Shown: positions 49,330 through 59,309, counted from the stretch's first letter. The stretch: 64,000 nt of DNA from Dickeya lacustris (GCF_029635795.1 NZ_CP114280.1:310001-374000); one strand, 5' to 3'. A program made the numbers and translations. Notes: generated from the letters alone by a model not told the origin.

Positions 49330-52300
49330 TTCTTAAAGACGCTCCCGCTATCGATCCAGTAATGGGCGATACCTGATACCGTGCTGGACAGAGTATTGAG
49401 TTTTAGGCGCAACTGATGTGGCGAAAGGGTATGCCCTGAACCTAACACGGCCTCGGCGATTTCAAACCGCTCCGGCGTTACGTTGTCACCACAAAAGTAC
49501 GTATCGCCCGGAACGACATTAAGGCGTACGCGCAACACGCTATCCCCTGCCACTTTGCGAGCCAGTTCTGGGTCAACGATCGAGAGCGAATAGAGCGGTG
49601 AGGCCGGCCAGCGTTCGTTATCCAGTTGACGAAAGCCCAGACACAGCGAACCACGGACTTCAAAGCCCGGCTGGGCGTTAAGGGTGAAGTCAGCGTCGTC
49701 AAGATCGATATCGTTATAGTAGACGTTATCGGTGGTCAGGGTATTGCCGTTATCCAGCATGCCGAGGTAGCGCACCGTGGAGTAGGGCTCAAAATCGCCC
49801 GCTTTAAAATAGAAGCCCGGCAAGCGCAAATCCAGTGCCAACAGGCATAGCATCGCCCCTACGGCAGCGGTAGATTTCGGGTTTTCAATACGTCCGCGTT
49901 TATTAAACGGGTACCAGTCGCTGGTGTGGTAGCCGTCAAGTGACATCATGCGATTAATCGGCAAGGGTTGCAGATGACGGAAGAGCGCCTGGATGCCGGG
50001 AAAACGAGAAGGGCGGCCAGTCAGTAACAAAATATCGCAGGCATACAGCGACACCACTTCCGACATTAGGCGCAGGTGCTGAGTAATGTTCATGCGATTA
50101 GACAGAAACTCGCCGTGCAGTTTACTGAGGCGTAAAATCAGCGGCACCTGCAAAATATCGAACGGGGTTTCTTCATCCGGCCGTTCGCGCTGAATTTCGC
50201 TGTTTACGTACTCCAGCACTTTGCGCGTAGGCTCCTGCTCCAGCAGCTCGCCAAACAACGTGTCGATTTCCGCGTTCAGATCTAACGGATCAAACTGTTC
50301 ATACGCTTCCAGCACCGCCTGACCTATTGGGATAAAGATCTGCAATGTCACCTGCTGGCGCAGTGTGAGCTGGCCGTCCATGCGGCCTTCGCTGCCGAAC
50401 AGACGCGTCATGACGCCATCCGGGCTGGTGACGCCCGCTTTCTTCAGCGCGGCCTGCAAAGCAGGCAGGATATAGAGCTGGATGACATCTAGCAGAATAT
50501 CGTCGCCTGCGACTTTGAACCCTTCGCGAAACAGCAAACGCGGAATGATTTTGACGTTGCTGCCGACACCGTCATCCAGCCAATATTGGGTGATGGCAAG
50601 GTCAGTGGTGCCGCCGCCGATGTCAATAGACGCGATACGCAAGGTTTTACCCGGCAGCTCGTCGTCAGCTAACTCCTTATCCGGCCTTGCCATACTGGCA
50701 AAGAAGGCTTCGGCACGGCCGCCGAAATTGACCTGCGCTTCGTTATAGAGATAGACCATTTGGCCACAGGTTGCTTCATCCCACTCCATCTGTACGTCGG
50801 GGATAGGCATGCTGCTTTTATGCCGACCTTCCGGGGTGAGGAAATCCTCATCCATCGGATGCCAGCCCATCGCTTTCCACACCAGACCAATGGCTTCTAT
50901 CATGCGGCGGCGGAAGATCTCGCGCTCAGGTTTTGGCATGGCAGAGGGCAGCGTCAGAATAATATTACGCAACTGGCGCGGCGCATGGGTATGGATCATT
51001 TTCATGCGTTGTGCGGCGCTGTTCATCTGCATCAACGCTTGCGCCAGCAGTTCCACTAGCATGAATGTCATGACGGAACTGCGGCTGTAGTGAGGGTCAA
51101 AGACCGGTAGCCGTTCCTCAAGAGGCTGGCTAAACAAGGGTTGGCCTTCGTCATTGACTAACATGGTCAGCGGCATTGCCGTTGCCAGCGGCTCAGGCTG
51201 GCGACTATTGACCGTTTGACTAAAGCGCCAGCCCGGCCCGTAAGGCTCTTCATCCCACAGGTAACGACGCGGGCTGGAAATGCCGCTTGAACCGTCCGTA
51301 CTTTGACGCTGCAACGCCAGACGGCTGGCTTCACGTCCGACGCGAATAATCGATGGCCAGACAAAGGCGTCATCGCGGCCGCTTTCGAAGGAAAAACTCT
51401 GTTTACCGAAGTTTGCCTGGGCAAACTCCACGCGGCTATCAAACAGCTCATTGTAGAGATAATGCGGCTGGCTGAGGTCACGTATTTGCAATTCATAGGT
51501 TTGCTTCAGCCCGTTACTTTCATCGGCATGATCTTCGACCAGAATACCCGCCGTGTGCGAGTTGCCGACATCAAGAATGAGATCAACGTTGATCGCAGGC
51601 TCCTGCAAGGTGCTGCTGGTAAGACGAATCTCGGGGATATCCAACAGCGTGACCATGATATCCAGCAGATTCAGGTAGTGTGCCTGATACTCAAATTCGC
51701 GCAGGTTCTGGCGAATATCCCGGGGTTTACGGTTTTCCACCTGCATCGCCTGCTGAGAAAATGTTTCTCGCAACCAGCCGTCCACCCACGTTTGGTCGAG
51801 GAATTCCTCAAGCTCTTCATTATGATGAGCGAGAGTGAATAACCGGCCACTGTGAATATCGGTTTCACAGGGGGCGAGGAGTTCGAGATCCTGATGCTCT
51901 GCATAGACTCGGGTATCAAACGCCAGGCACAGGCGATGAGTGTGGCCATCATCATCGGGCTCTGCCAGCTCAAGAATCTGTACCCGGGCCCAGTTATTCG
52001 GCCCGCCCATAAACGTTCTGGGTGGGTTAAAGCGGAAGAACGGCAGCGGTAGCCACACTTTGTTCAGCAACTTCAGGGATTGTTCCAGCGTATAGCTGGA
52101 TTCCGGGTTGACCGCCTCCGGCAGCACCTGCGTTGCATTCGGGAGCGCGTATTTGCCGTTATTTTCATTGTAGGTGAGCCGTAACAGCGGGCCATTGGCG
52201 CTTTTACGCACAAATCGATTGGCAAAACTGGCCCGTGATGGCGGCAGCTTGAGTGCAAAATCAAGGAATTGAATACCGCTATTCTGGATAAGCGTAATAT

Positions 52301-52331
52301 GGTGTTTATAGTCAGTCAGAGTTGCCAGCAT
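49326..52331 (-). CDS. srfB: SrfB family putative virulence factor, actin/Hsp70-like ATPase
   Basis: 1001 residues. Two phosphate-binding signatures of the actin/Hsp70/sugar-kinase fold are visible: phosphate 1 LILDVGNSHTAGILVE (~residue 253) and phosphate 2 SIDIGGGTTDLAITQYW (~565-580). A later adenosine-type segment LLLTGRPSRFPGIQALF follows. No signal peptide or membrane helix. It overlaps srfC by 4 bases and follows srfA with a 2-base gap. An ATPase module working with the SrfC GTPase-like protein and membrane-anchored SrfA is the simplest reading; the function is unknown. Confidence 0.9.
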   Translation of the reverse strand: MLATLTDYKHHITLIQNSGIQFLDFALKLPPSRASFANRFVRKSANGPLLRLTYNENNGKYALPNATQVLPEAVNPESSYTLEQSLKLLNKVWLPLPFFRFNPPRTFMGGPNNWARVQILELAEPDDDGHTHRLCLAFDTRVYAEHQDLELLAPCETDIHSGRLFTLAHHNEELEEFLDQTWVDGWLRETFSQQAMQVENRKPRDIRQNLREFEYQAHYLNLLDIMVTLLDIPEIRLTSSTLQEPAINVDLILDVGNSHTAGILVEDHADESNGLKQTYELQIRDLSQPHYLYNELFDSRVEFAQANFGKQSFSFESGRDDAFVWPSIIRVGREASRLALQRQSTDGSSGISSPRRYLWDEEPYGPGWRFSQTVNSRQPEPLATAMPLTMLVNDEGQPLFSQPLEERLPVFDPHYSRSSVMTFMLVELLAQALMQMNSAAQRMKMIHTHAPRQLRNIILTLPSAMPKPEREIFRRRMIEAIGLVWKAMGWHPMDEDFLTPEGRHKSSMPIPDVQMEWDEATCGQMVYLYNEAQVNFGGRAEAFFASMARPDKELADDELPGKTLRIASIDIGGGTTDLAITQYWLDDGVGSNVKIIPRLLFREGFKVAGDDILLDVIQLYILPALQAALKKAGVTSPDGVMTRLFGSEGRMDGQLTLRQQVTLQIFIPIGQAVLEAYEQFDPLDLNAEIDTLFGELLEQEPTRKVLEYVNSEIQRERPDEETPFDILQVPLILRLSKLHGEFLSNRMNITQHLRLMSEVVSLYACDILLLTGRPSRFPGIQALFRHLQPLPINRMMSLDGYHTSDWYPFNKRGRIENPKSTAAVGAMLCLLALDLRLPGFYFKAGDFEPYSTVRYLGMLDNGNTLTTDNVYYNDIDLDDADFTLNAQPGFEVRGSLCLGFRQLDNERWPASPLYSLSIVDPELARKVAGDSVLRVRLNVVPGDTYFCGDNVTPERFEIAEAVLGSGHTLSPHQLRLKLNTLSSTVSGIAHYWIDSGSVFKK

Positions 52332-52333
52332 GG

Positions 52334-53737
52334 TTATTTGCTCTCACGCTTAATCGTCATCGGTAACACGGTATCGGCGTCGTAGCGGCCATTACATTCG
52401 GCGGCTTCGCTCGCGTCTTGTCGGGTACAGATGATTTCCGGCATCGGGTAGCGGGAACCATCGCTGCAACGCGCACGGTAGCGGCTGTTGATAGCCAAAT
52501 TGCCTGACTGATGCAGGCCAGCTTCAATTTCCGCCTGACAAATCACGCCTTCGCTATAGGTAAACCGCACGTGGCCTTTACCGCCTTTTATCTGATAATG
52601 AAACACGGGCGGCGCGCCGGTCAGCGGGTTTTTCGCCATCAGCGTCGCCTGCCAGTTACCGTCAAGGAAGCGTACCGAGCCAATTTTCACCGCATCCGCC
52701 GGCATCACCAGCGCGCCTTTGGGCGCAGGAATGAGCGCGGCAGTCGGTGTGGCTTGTGGTGTCGCCGCAGGGGTGTTCTGTGAGTCTGGTGGCGATGATT
52801 TTTGCGCGTCCGTCACTGGCGTGGCTGAGGGCAGCAGGGTCGCAACCTCTAATGGCAGTTTGAGCGGCGGCAGGCTGTCTGTGCTCGCGGGTTCTGAGGG
52901 GCTTAGGGCTCGTTTTTCCGGTTTTATCGCGTTGACAATGCCGGGCAATGTGTCGGGTTTGGAAACACAACTGCGAATCTGGAAGGCCAGCGTTACCAAT
53001 AATGCCGCCCCTGGCGCTACCCACCAAAAACGCGTCCAACTGCTACCTGTACCACCATTTGTACTACCACTTGTGCTGGTATCGGTACTGGCGGCGACAG
53101 GCGCTGGGCTGGTTGCGGGCTCGGTCGCAGGCGGTTCCTCATTGACGATTGGCGTAACCGCAGCGGCAACCACGCTGACGTCCGGCTCCGGTTCGGCCTC
53201 GTGAGTGGTCACGATGGGCAGCGGGTCGGCGGCGGGTTCCGGGGCCATGACCGGTTCGGCAGGGCGCAGACATTCCAGCACATCGCTGCGGGATTTTTTC
53301 CCCAGACTGACGAACCCCCAGAACGTAACCACCGGTTTATCATCGACCAGATAGACATGGTTTGAGCCGGGAAACTGGAACGCTTTTGAGAGCAAGACGC
53401 CGAACCGTTTTTGCGCCGGTTTATCCGACAATCTGGCGCGCTCGCTGAGAGCATCTACCGTTACCAGATACTGCTCCAGTTGTGACAATGCAGCCGTACG
53501 TTGCTCGTCACTGGCCGCCATCCAGGAGGTTATTTTGCCGGTAAACGGGGCATACCAGTCAATGCGATCGCCCTCGTCGTTAGGTTGGGGAATTGCCAGA
53601 CAGTCAGCAATGTGCTGCTGTTGGCGAAGACGCAGTGTTTCCCGTAATTGTAGCGCCGAGGCATAAACGGGCTGGCCGTTCTCTCCCAACGCAAGAAAAT
53701 CGTCTAAATTTCCACTGCGTAAAAATAATTTTGCCAC
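52334..53737 (-). CDS. srfA: SrfA family protein with a single membrane helix
   Basis: 467 residues from a GTG start with a weak ribosome site. An N-terminal globular domain (~1-155) is followed by a Pro/Ala/Glu-rich linker, one membrane helix (~233-255, WWVAPGAALLVTLAFQI), a second Pro/Ala-rich linker and a C-terminal domain (~355-467) with paired cysteines. The topology suggests a cytoplasmic N-domain and a periplasmic C-domain, linking the cytosolic SrfB/SrfC NTPases to the envelope. First gene of the operon. Confidence 0.86.
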   Translation of the reverse strand: MAKLFLRSGNLDDFLALGENGQPVYASALQLRETLRLRQQQHIADCLAIPQPNDEGDRIDWYAPFTGKITSWMAASDEQRTAALSQLEQYLVTVDALSERARLSDKPAQKRFGVLLSKAFQFPGSNHVYLVDDKPVVTFWGFVSLGKKSRSDVLECLRPAEPVMAPEPAADPLPIVTTHEAEPEPDVSVVAAAVTPIVNEEPPATEPATSPAPVAASTDTSTSGSTNGGTGSSWTRFWWVAPGAALLVTLAFQIRSCVSKPDTLPGIVNAIKPEKRALSPSEPASTDSLPPLKLPLEVATLLPSATPVTDAQKSSPPDSQNTPAATPQATPTAALIPAPKGALVMPADAVKIGSVRFLDGNWQATLMAKNPLTGAPPVFHYQIKGGKGHVRFTYSEGVICQAEIEAGLHQSGNLAINSRYRARCSDGSRYPMPEIICTRQDASEAAECNGRYDADTVLPMTIKRESK

Positions 53738-54163
53738 GCCAAAGAGACCCTTTGTGATAAACCGTCAAAGCAGAAAATGCTGTTCTATTCTGCAATTATA
53801 ATTCTGATGATCACCAATCAAATACATAAAGAAGTGACAAATATGACAAATATTTGCCTCATCAGCTTACCGAGTGAGCAATATCGCATAACTCTGTCAC
53901 TGACTGAAACATTAAAAGCAAACGGGAAAGCCTTTGGAGGCGCGTTTCGCCTAATGAGCGGGGAACATCCTCTGACAGCATTCGCGCCGTGCTATTTTAT
54001 TTTTCGTGGCAGGAGATAGCTGGCTGTACGCTAACATTTTTGTTCGTACTTACTAAAAGTTAGTTTTGGTCGTATGCTGCTTTCTCAATGGGGTATGGCC
54101 AGTGAGTCGCCCCTTTTCAGATACTCAGCGTAACGCTGTATTCAACCTAAACAGGAGTCAGTG
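53738..54163. other. Divergent srfA / qorB intergenic region
   Basis: About 425 bases. A small ORF (53777-54019, or 58 codons from ATG 53843) lacks a convincing ribosome site or family and is not called. Just before qorB lies ACTAA-aag-TTAGT (54052-54064), a candidate HxlR-type operator. No regulator gene adjoins qorB here. Confidence 0.4.
54052..54064. promoter_or_regulatory. Candidate operator upstream of qorB
   Basis: Perfect 13-bp inverted repeat ACTAA-AAG-TTAGT about 100 bases before the qorB start. In E. coli qorB (ytfG) is divergent from the HxlR-family regulator gene ytfH, whose sites have this kind of symmetry. No such gene is present beside it here. Confidence 0.4.
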
Positions 54164-55024
54164 ATGTTTGCGATTACAGGGGCAACCGGGCAGTTAGGGC
54201 GTTTGGTCATTGATTCACTGATGCAGTCGATCCCGCCGGAGAGGATTGTTGCATTAGTGCGCGATCCGGCAAAAGCCAGTGATTTGGCCGCGCACGGCAT
54301 TCACATTCGATACAGTGATTATAATAGACCGCAAACGCTGGCTCCGGCGCTGCAAGGCGTAGAGAAATTATTGTTGATTTCTTCAAGTGAGGTTGGACGT
54401 CGTGAAGCGCAGCACAAATCGGTGATTGATGCGGCCAGGCAGGCTGGCGTGAGTCTGATTGCTTACACCAGTTTGCTGCATGCGGATACGTCGCCGCTGG
54501 GGTTGGCGCTGGAGCACCGTGCGACGGAGGCCGCGTTAAAAGCATCGGCTATTCCTCACGTTATCTTGCGTAATGGCTGGTATACCGAAAACTATGCCGC
54601 CAGCATTGCACCGGCACTAGCGCATGGCGCCTTTATTGGTGCAGCCGGAGAAGGGCGCATTTCCTCTGCTGCGCGACGTGATTATGCGTATGCGGCGGCC
54701 CTCGTATTACAGTTATCGGGCCAGGAAGGAAAAATCTATGAGCTGGCGGGAAATGACAGTTACACTCTGGCTGAGTTTACGGCACAAATCGCGCAACAAA
54801 GCGGTAAGGCGGTGCAATATGTCAATCTGCCTCAACATGAATTTGCTGCTGCGCTGAAACAGGCTGGGTTGCCTGATGGCTTGGCCGAAATGCTGGCTGA
54901 CTCTGATGCTGGCGCGCAAAAGGGCGGATTATTTGCCTCAGACAATGATCTGGCGAGGTTGTTAGGCCGACCGGCTACGCCCTATGCTGAAGTGATTCGC
55001 GCAGCGCTTTCATCATTATCATAA
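54164..55024 (+). CDS. qorB: NAD(P)H:quinone oxidoreductase 2 (NmrA-like SDR)
   Basis: 286 residues from ATG 54164 (cagga ribosome site); a GTG three bases upstream is rejected. The atypical SDR N-terminus AITGATGQLG binds NADPH, and KLLLISSSEVGRREAQH, IAYTSLLHADTSPLGLA and LRNGWYTENY match E. coli QorB (YtfG) throughout. It reduces quinones with NADPH. A 20-bp tandem duplication spans its stop codon. Confidence 0.92.
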   Translation: MFAITGATGQLGRLVIDSLMQSIPPERIVALVRDPAKASDLAAHGIHIRYSDYNRPQTLAPALQGVEKLLLISSSEVGRREAQHKSVIDAARQAGVSLIAYTSLLHADTSPLGLALEHRATEAALKASAIPHVILRNGWYTENYAASIAPALAHGAFIGAAGEGRISSAARRDYAYAAALVLQLSGQEGKIYELAGNDSYTLAEFTAQIAQQSGKAVQYVNLPQHEFAAALKQAGLPDGLAEMLADSDAGAQKGGLFASDNDLARLLGRPATPYAEVIRAALSSLS

Positions 55025-55054
55025 CCTTGTCACAATTATCATAACCTTGTCATA
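55015..55054 (+). repeat. 20-bp tandem duplication across the qorB stop codon
   Basis: attatcataaccttgtcaca (55015-55034) is followed directly by attatcataaccttgtcata (55035-55054), 19 of 20 identical. The first copy contains the last codons and stop of qorB. Confidence 0.9.
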
Positions 55055-55428
55055 ACTGGGGCAACGGAAATGCCGTTGCCCACAGACCCTCTCGGCTGGC
55101 ACGTTATCATCGACTCTTGGTGATTTAATCTTTATTTAGCGGCGGCAAGCTGGCTATTTATGGGAAAATACGCCGGGTAGCGCAGCCTGATTGATGCGCG
55201 ATATTCGCTGTGATTTGTCTTAAACTCTCTTTTTTGTCGCCGTTTTCTGCGTGTTATGGCTTATCCAGACGCCGCTGTGTGCCATTTTTTCTCCTGCCGA
55301 TATTTGCTAGCAACGCGTATTATCTGGTTTTTTTTTGCGTCCAAGAGCATTGTTGTAATGAAAAATCAATTTTCTTGACGGAATCTTGTCATTTTATTTC
55401 TATTTTACTAACCTGTGGGAGTTACCTG
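55055..55428. other. Region upstream of the prtG leader ORF
   Basis: About 370 bases without a supported gene. An ORF frame from 55210 lacks a start signal and is treated as an artefactual extension of the small ORF below. A ttgacg hexamer (55375-55380) with a poor -10 is a weak promoter candidate for the prtG transcript. Confidence 0.4.
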
Positions 55429-55578
55429 ATGAATGCGCGGTTTTTCGCGATGAGTCAATCGGTAGATGAATACATCGGTAACAGCGCCTTATTTGTTTAC
55501 CGGCTAAATCAGCGCATGGAAAGTGGCTGTTGGGTATCGGGTAAAGATATTACATTATTAGATGATGACATTGAGTGA
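55429..55578 (+). CDS. Small ORF (49 residues) ahead of prtG
   Basis: An ATG at 55429 with a strong gggag ribosome site seven bases ahead opens a 49-codon ORF ending 41 bases before prtG. The product (MNARFFAMSQSVDEYIGNSA ..., ending in the acidic LLDDDIE) has no signal peptide or membrane helix and one Cys. The good ribosome site and its position suggest it is translated as a leader or small co-expressed protein of the protease transcript. No family recognised, and expression is unproven. Confidence 0.45.
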   Translation: MNARFFAMSQSVDEYIGNSALFVYRLNQRMESGCWVSGKDITLLDDDIE

Positions 55579-55619
55579 TAATCATCTAATGTGGGGAATA
55601 ATTTCATGGAGGAAATAGA

Positions 55620-57071
55620 ATGGCGTTATCAGCAAAAAAAGTGGTTACATCATTAGGTGCAGAAAATAACCATACGGGTGTCGAGGATGTTTATCAGCTA
55701 TGGAATTATCATGCTCGCGGTAACGGTGATATTGGTAATAAACCCTCTTATAGTCTAGAGCAAGCTCGTGATCAAATAACCCGTGGTAATACGAGTTGGA
55801 ATGGCGAGAAGGTTTTTGGTAAGCCTGCCGCATTGACGTACTCATTCCTTCAGTCTGTTTCTGATGCAGACATGCCGAAAGAGGATAATGGCGCACCTAA
55901 ATTTACCGGCTTTGTAAAATTCAATGACGCACAAATGCAGTATGCAAAGCTTGCCTTACAGACCTGGGCTGATGTTGCCAATGTTACGTTTCAAGAAGTG
56001 CCTGATTCTCAGCACGCGACCATTCGGTTTGGTAATTATACGCGCACCAGTTCCGGCCAAATAGATAATAACAGTCAGGCATTTGGTTTTTATCCGGGTA
56101 ATAGCAAGTGGGCCGGTTCTGCATGGTTTAATTACAATCAGGCAGATAACCAGCGCCCTGATATCAATGAATTTGGCCGAAATACATTGGCGCATGAAAT
56201 TGGTCACACACTCGGATTATTTCACCCCGGTGATTATGATGCTTCAGATGGCAATCCTGGTTATAAAGATGTCACTTATGCAGAAGATACCCGACAATTC
56301 AGCATTATGAGTTACTGGCATGAAAGTTATACCGGGGGCGATTTTCATGGTTATCACGCCTCGGCACCATTACTCGACGATATTGCTGCTATACAAAAAT
56401 TGTATGGTGCAAACCTGACAACGCGTACAGGTGATACGGTATATGGCTTCCATTCCAATAGCGGACGCGATTTTTATACGGCAACGGACAGCAAAACACC
56501 ATTAGTCTTCTCCGTCTGGGATGCCGGTGGCAATGATACCTTTGACTTTTCCGGCTACGCGGATAATCAGCGTATTAGCTTAATTAGCACCACACTCTCA
56601 GACGTTGGTGGGTTAAAAGGTAACGTTTCAATTGCCGCTGGTGCGGTGATTGAAAACGCGATCGGCGGATCTGGCAATGATGTTATTGTCGGCAACGTAT
56701 CAAATAACCGTATTGATGGTGGTGCGGGTAATGATGTTATCTTCGGTGACGGCGGCGCTGATATTCTGACGGGAGGAAAAGGCAAGGATATCTTTGTTTA
56801 TGCACTTGATAAAGATTCGTTATCTTCATCACCCGATATTATTACTGACTTTCAACGTGGTGAAGATAAAATCGATTTGTCAGCATTTAATAAAAATCAT
56901 AATCTCAATTTCGTTAACCAATTTTCCGGGAATCAAAATGAGGTTTTGTTAAACTGGAATGAACAAGCCCATCAGACAAATGTATGGCTACATTTAAATG
57001 GGCATGAAAATGCTGATTTTATGATCAAAGTAACAGGTGCCCCGTTACAAACATCAGACTTTATCGTTTAA
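55620..57071 (+). CDS. prtG: Serralysin-family secreted metalloprotease PrtG
   Basis: 483 residues, atggaggaaa ribosome site. The zinc motif HExxHxxGxxH starts at His192 (HEIGHTLGLFH), with the Met-turn SIMSY downstream: an astacin/serralysin (M10) protease. The C-terminal RTX calcium-binding nonapeptides (GGSGNDVIVGN, GGAGNDVIFGDGGAD, GGKGKD) precede a type I secretion signal ending in DFIV, the acidic-plus-three-hydrophobic end needed by the Prt exporter. It has no cleaved signal peptide; a short propeptide (~16 residues) is expected. Position before inh identifies it as prtG rather than prtA/B/C. Confidence 0.92.
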   Translation: MALSAKKVVTSLGAENNHTGVEDVYQLWNYHARGNGDIGNKPSYSLEQARDQITRGNTSWNGEKVFGKPAALTYSFLQSVSDADMPKEDNGAPKFTGFVKFNDAQMQYAKLALQTWADVANVTFQEVPDSQHATIRFGNYTRTSSGQIDNNSQAFGFYPGNSKWAGSAWFNYNQADNQRPDINEFGRNTLAHEIGHTLGLFHPGDYDASDGNPGYKDVTYAEDTRQFSIMSYWHESYTGGDFHGYHASAPLLDDIAAIQKLYGANLTTRTGDTVYGFHSNSGRDFYTATDSKTPLVFSVWDAGGNDTFDFSGYADNQRISLISTTLSDVGGLKGNVSIAAGAVIENAIGGSGNDVIVGNVSNNRIDGGAGNDVIFGDGGADILTGGKGKDIFVYALDKDSLSSSPDIITDFQRGEDKIDLSAFNKNHNLNFVNQFSGNQNEVLLNWNEQAHQTNVWLHLNGHENADFMIKVTGAPLQTSDFIV

Positions 57072-57101
57072 ATGCTATTCTCATAGCCGGAGTGTTTTAG
57101 T

Positions 57102-57143
57102 GAAAACAGCAGGCATTTGATGATTAAAAATGTCTGCTGTTTT
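57102..57143 (+). terminator. Hairpin after prtG
   Basis: aaaacagcaggcattt / aaatgtctgctgtttt form a long stem (one G-T wobble) around gatgattaa, about 30 bases after the prtG stop. It partly separates prtG expression from the inh-prtDEF genes. Confidence 0.7.
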
Positions 57144-57188
57144 ATCCCGTTTAAATGTCAGTATTGATATCGATATGATGAAAACATC

Positions 57189-57551
57189 ATGAAAAAAATA
57201 ATCTTTATCACACTATTGAGTGTGTTGAGCGGAGGATGTATGGCAAGCAGCCTGAGATTACCTTCGGCAGCCGAGTTGAGCGGCCAATGGGTGCTAAGTA
57301 GCGGTGAAAAACAGTGTGAGTTGCAATTAAAAACGGATGTGCTGGATAGCACCACCTGGCGATTAACCACAGACAGTGATTGTGTACGTCATTTGCTGCC
57401 AGACGTCCCTCAGGGATGGCGGCCAACGCCTGATGGATTAACGCTGACGCAACACGATGGGTCTGCTGTGGCGTTTTTCAGTCGTCAGCAACAGCATTAT
57501 GAACATCAGTTGGCTGATGGCAGCGTGCGCACACTTAAGAAGAAAATCTGA
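57189..57551 (+). CDS. inh: Periplasmic serralysin inhibitor Inh
   Basis: 120 residues. The signal peptide ends at SGGCMA, and the mature protein begins SSLRLPSAAELSGQWVL, as in Erwinia chrysanthemi Inh. The eight-stranded barrel has one disulfide (Cys in KQCELQ and in DSDCVRH). In the known inhibitor the N-terminal residues enter the protease active site, protecting the periplasm from leaked protease. The signal peptide also resembles a lipobox (LSGGC), so lipidation cannot be excluded. Followed closely by prtD. Confidence 0.94.
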   Translation: MKKIIFITLLSVLSGGCMASSLRLPSAAELSGQWVLSSGEKQCELQLKTDVLDSTTWRLTTDSDCVRHLLPDVPQGWRPTPDGLTLTQHDGSAVAFFSRQQQHYEHQLADGSVRTLKKKI

Positions 57552-57567
57552 GGGAGAGTAAACTGCC

Positions 57568-59295
57568 GTGAATGCTTCCTCTGAACGAGAACGTTCTCTT
57601 TTTGCCGTACTGCGGCAGTTTCGCCGTAGTTTTTGGAGCGTCGGTATCTTCAGCGCCATTATCAACCTGTTGATGCTGGCTCCCTCTATATACATGCTGC
57701 AAGTCTATGATCGGGTACTGGCTTCAGGTAATGGTGTGACACTATTGATGCTCACGCTGTTAATGGTGGGGTTGTGCGCTTTTATGGGGGCGTTGGAGTG
57801 GGTGCGTAGCCTGTTGGTGGTGCGGCTTGGCACACGTATCGATCTGGCGCTCAATCAGGATGTCTTTAATGCGGCGTTTGCGCGTAATCTTGATGCCGGA
57901 GATGGCCGTGCCGGGTTGGCGTTAACCGATCTGACGGTGTTGCGGCAGTTTATTACCGGTAATGCGCTGTTTGCCTTCTTTGATGCCCCCTGGTTCCCTT
58001 TATTTCTGCTGGTATTGTTTCTGCTCCACCCTTGGCTTGGCATGTTGGCATTAGGCGGCACTGTCGTGCTCGTCGCCTTGACCTGGCTAAACCAGCGGCT
58101 GACATCAGAACCGTTGACACAGGCTAATCAGCAGTCGCAACAGGCGACCCATCTGGCGGATGCCCAGTTGCGTAATGCCGATGTGATTGAAGCGATGGGC
58201 ATGTTGGGCAATTTACGGCGTCGCTGGCTGGCGAGTCATTACCGTTTTATCTCACTACAGAATTTGGCGAGTGAACGAGCGGCCGCAGTTGGCGGTGCAT
58301 CTAAATACAGCCGTATTGCTTTGCAATCGCTGGTGCTGGGGTTGGGCGCATTGCTGGCTATTGAGGGGAAAGTCACGCCAGGAATGATGATCGCCGGATC
58401 GATTCTGGTCGGAAGAGTATTAAGTCCTATCGATCAGTTAATTGCAGTCTGGAAACAGTGGAGCAGCGCCAAAACGTCATGGCTGCGCCTGAACAAATTG
58501 CTGATTGCCTATCCTCCTCAGCCCACGTCCATGGCACTACCGGCACCGGAAGGGCAACTGAGCGTTGAACAAGTTTCGCTGCGTACTCCCCAGGGCCATG
58601 CTCGCCTGCAAAACATTCATTTTTCGCTTCAGGCGGGCGAAACGCTGGTCATCCTTGGCGCATCAGGCTCCGGTAAATCGTCGCTTGCCCGTTTACTGGT
58701 AGGGGCGCAGGCACCTTCTCAGGGCAAAGTGAGGTTAGATGGTGCCGATCTCAATCAGGTAGATAAGCGCGTGTTTGGTCAGGCCATTGGCTATTTGCCT
58801 CAGGATGTGCAGTTGTTTAAAGGAACGCTGGCAGAGAATATTTCCCGCTTTGGCGTCGCTGACCCGGAAAAAATCGTGGCAGCAGCCCGTCTTGCCGGTG
58901 TGCATGAGCTCATTTTGTCACTACCAAATGGGTATGACACCGAGCTTGGCGAGGGCGGCAGTGGTTTGTCTGGCGGGCAGCGCCAGCGTATTGGCCTGGC
59001 GCGTGCGATGTATGGCGACCCTTGTTTATTAGTGCTTGATGAACCGAATGCCAGCCTTGATAGCGAAGGCGATCAGGCATTGACGCGGGCGCTGGTGGCG
59101 ATGCAAAAACGCGGCGCTACCATTGTTCTGATAACCCACCGTCCAGCACTGACAACACTGGCGCAGAAGATTTTGATTTTGAATCAAGGCAATCAGCAGC
59201 GTATGGGGTTGGCGCGAGATGTGTTGGCCGAGTTGCAGCCGCGTACCGCAGCGAATCAGGCCCAGATAAAACCGTCGGCTGCAATGCCACAATGA
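57568..59295 (+). CDS. prtD: Type I secretion ABC transporter PrtD
   Basis: 575 residues from a GTG start (gagggaga ribosome site). The N-terminal half is a six-helix export permease domain (~20-310; [20 protein letters not shown]). The ATPase domain has Walker [10 protein letters not shown] (~365), signature LSGGQRQR and Walker [11 protein letters not shown]. It is the inner-membrane energy component that recognises the C-terminal signal of the serralysins. No C39 peptidase domain, as usual for RTX protease exporters. prtE starts 14 bases downstream. Confidence 0.96.
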   Translation: MNASSERERSLFAVLRQFRRSFWSVGIFSAIINLLMLAPSIYMLQVYDRVLASGNGVTLLMLTLLMVGLCAFMGALEWVRSLLVVRLGTRIDLALNQDVFNAAFARNLDAGDGRAGLALTDLTVLRQFITGNALFAFFDAPWFPLFLLVLFLLHPWLGMLALGGTVVLVALTWLNQRLTSEPLTQANQQSQQATHLADAQLRNADVIEAMGMLGNLRRRWLASHYRFISLQNLASERAAAVGGASKYSRIALQSLVLGLGALLAIEGKVTPGMMIAGSILVGRVLSPIDQLIAVWKQWSSAKTSWLRLNKLLIAYPPQPTSMALPAPEGQLSVEQVSLRTPQGHARLQNIHFSLQAGETLVILGASGSGKSSLARLLVGAQAPSQGKVRLDGADLNQVDKRVFGQAIGYLPQDVQLFKGTLAENISRFGVADPEKIVAAARLAGVHELILSLPNGYDTELGEGGSGLSGGQRQRIGLARAMYGDPCLLVLDEPNASLDSEGDQALTRALVAMQKRGATIVLITHRPALTTLAQKILILNQGNQQRMGLARDVLAELQPRTAANQAQIKPSAAMPQ

Positions 59296-59309
59296 TGAGG
59301 CGCGCGTGA

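Noticed and set aside
53777..54019. 80-codon ORF in the srfA/qorB gap
   Set aside because: No good ribosome site at either possible start, no family features, and it covers a divergent promoter region.
55210..55428. 5' extension of the small ORF before prtG
   Set aside because: No ribosome site at its start, and the Cys/Phe-rich composition looks like translated non-coding AT-rich DNA; only the part from 55429 has a good start.
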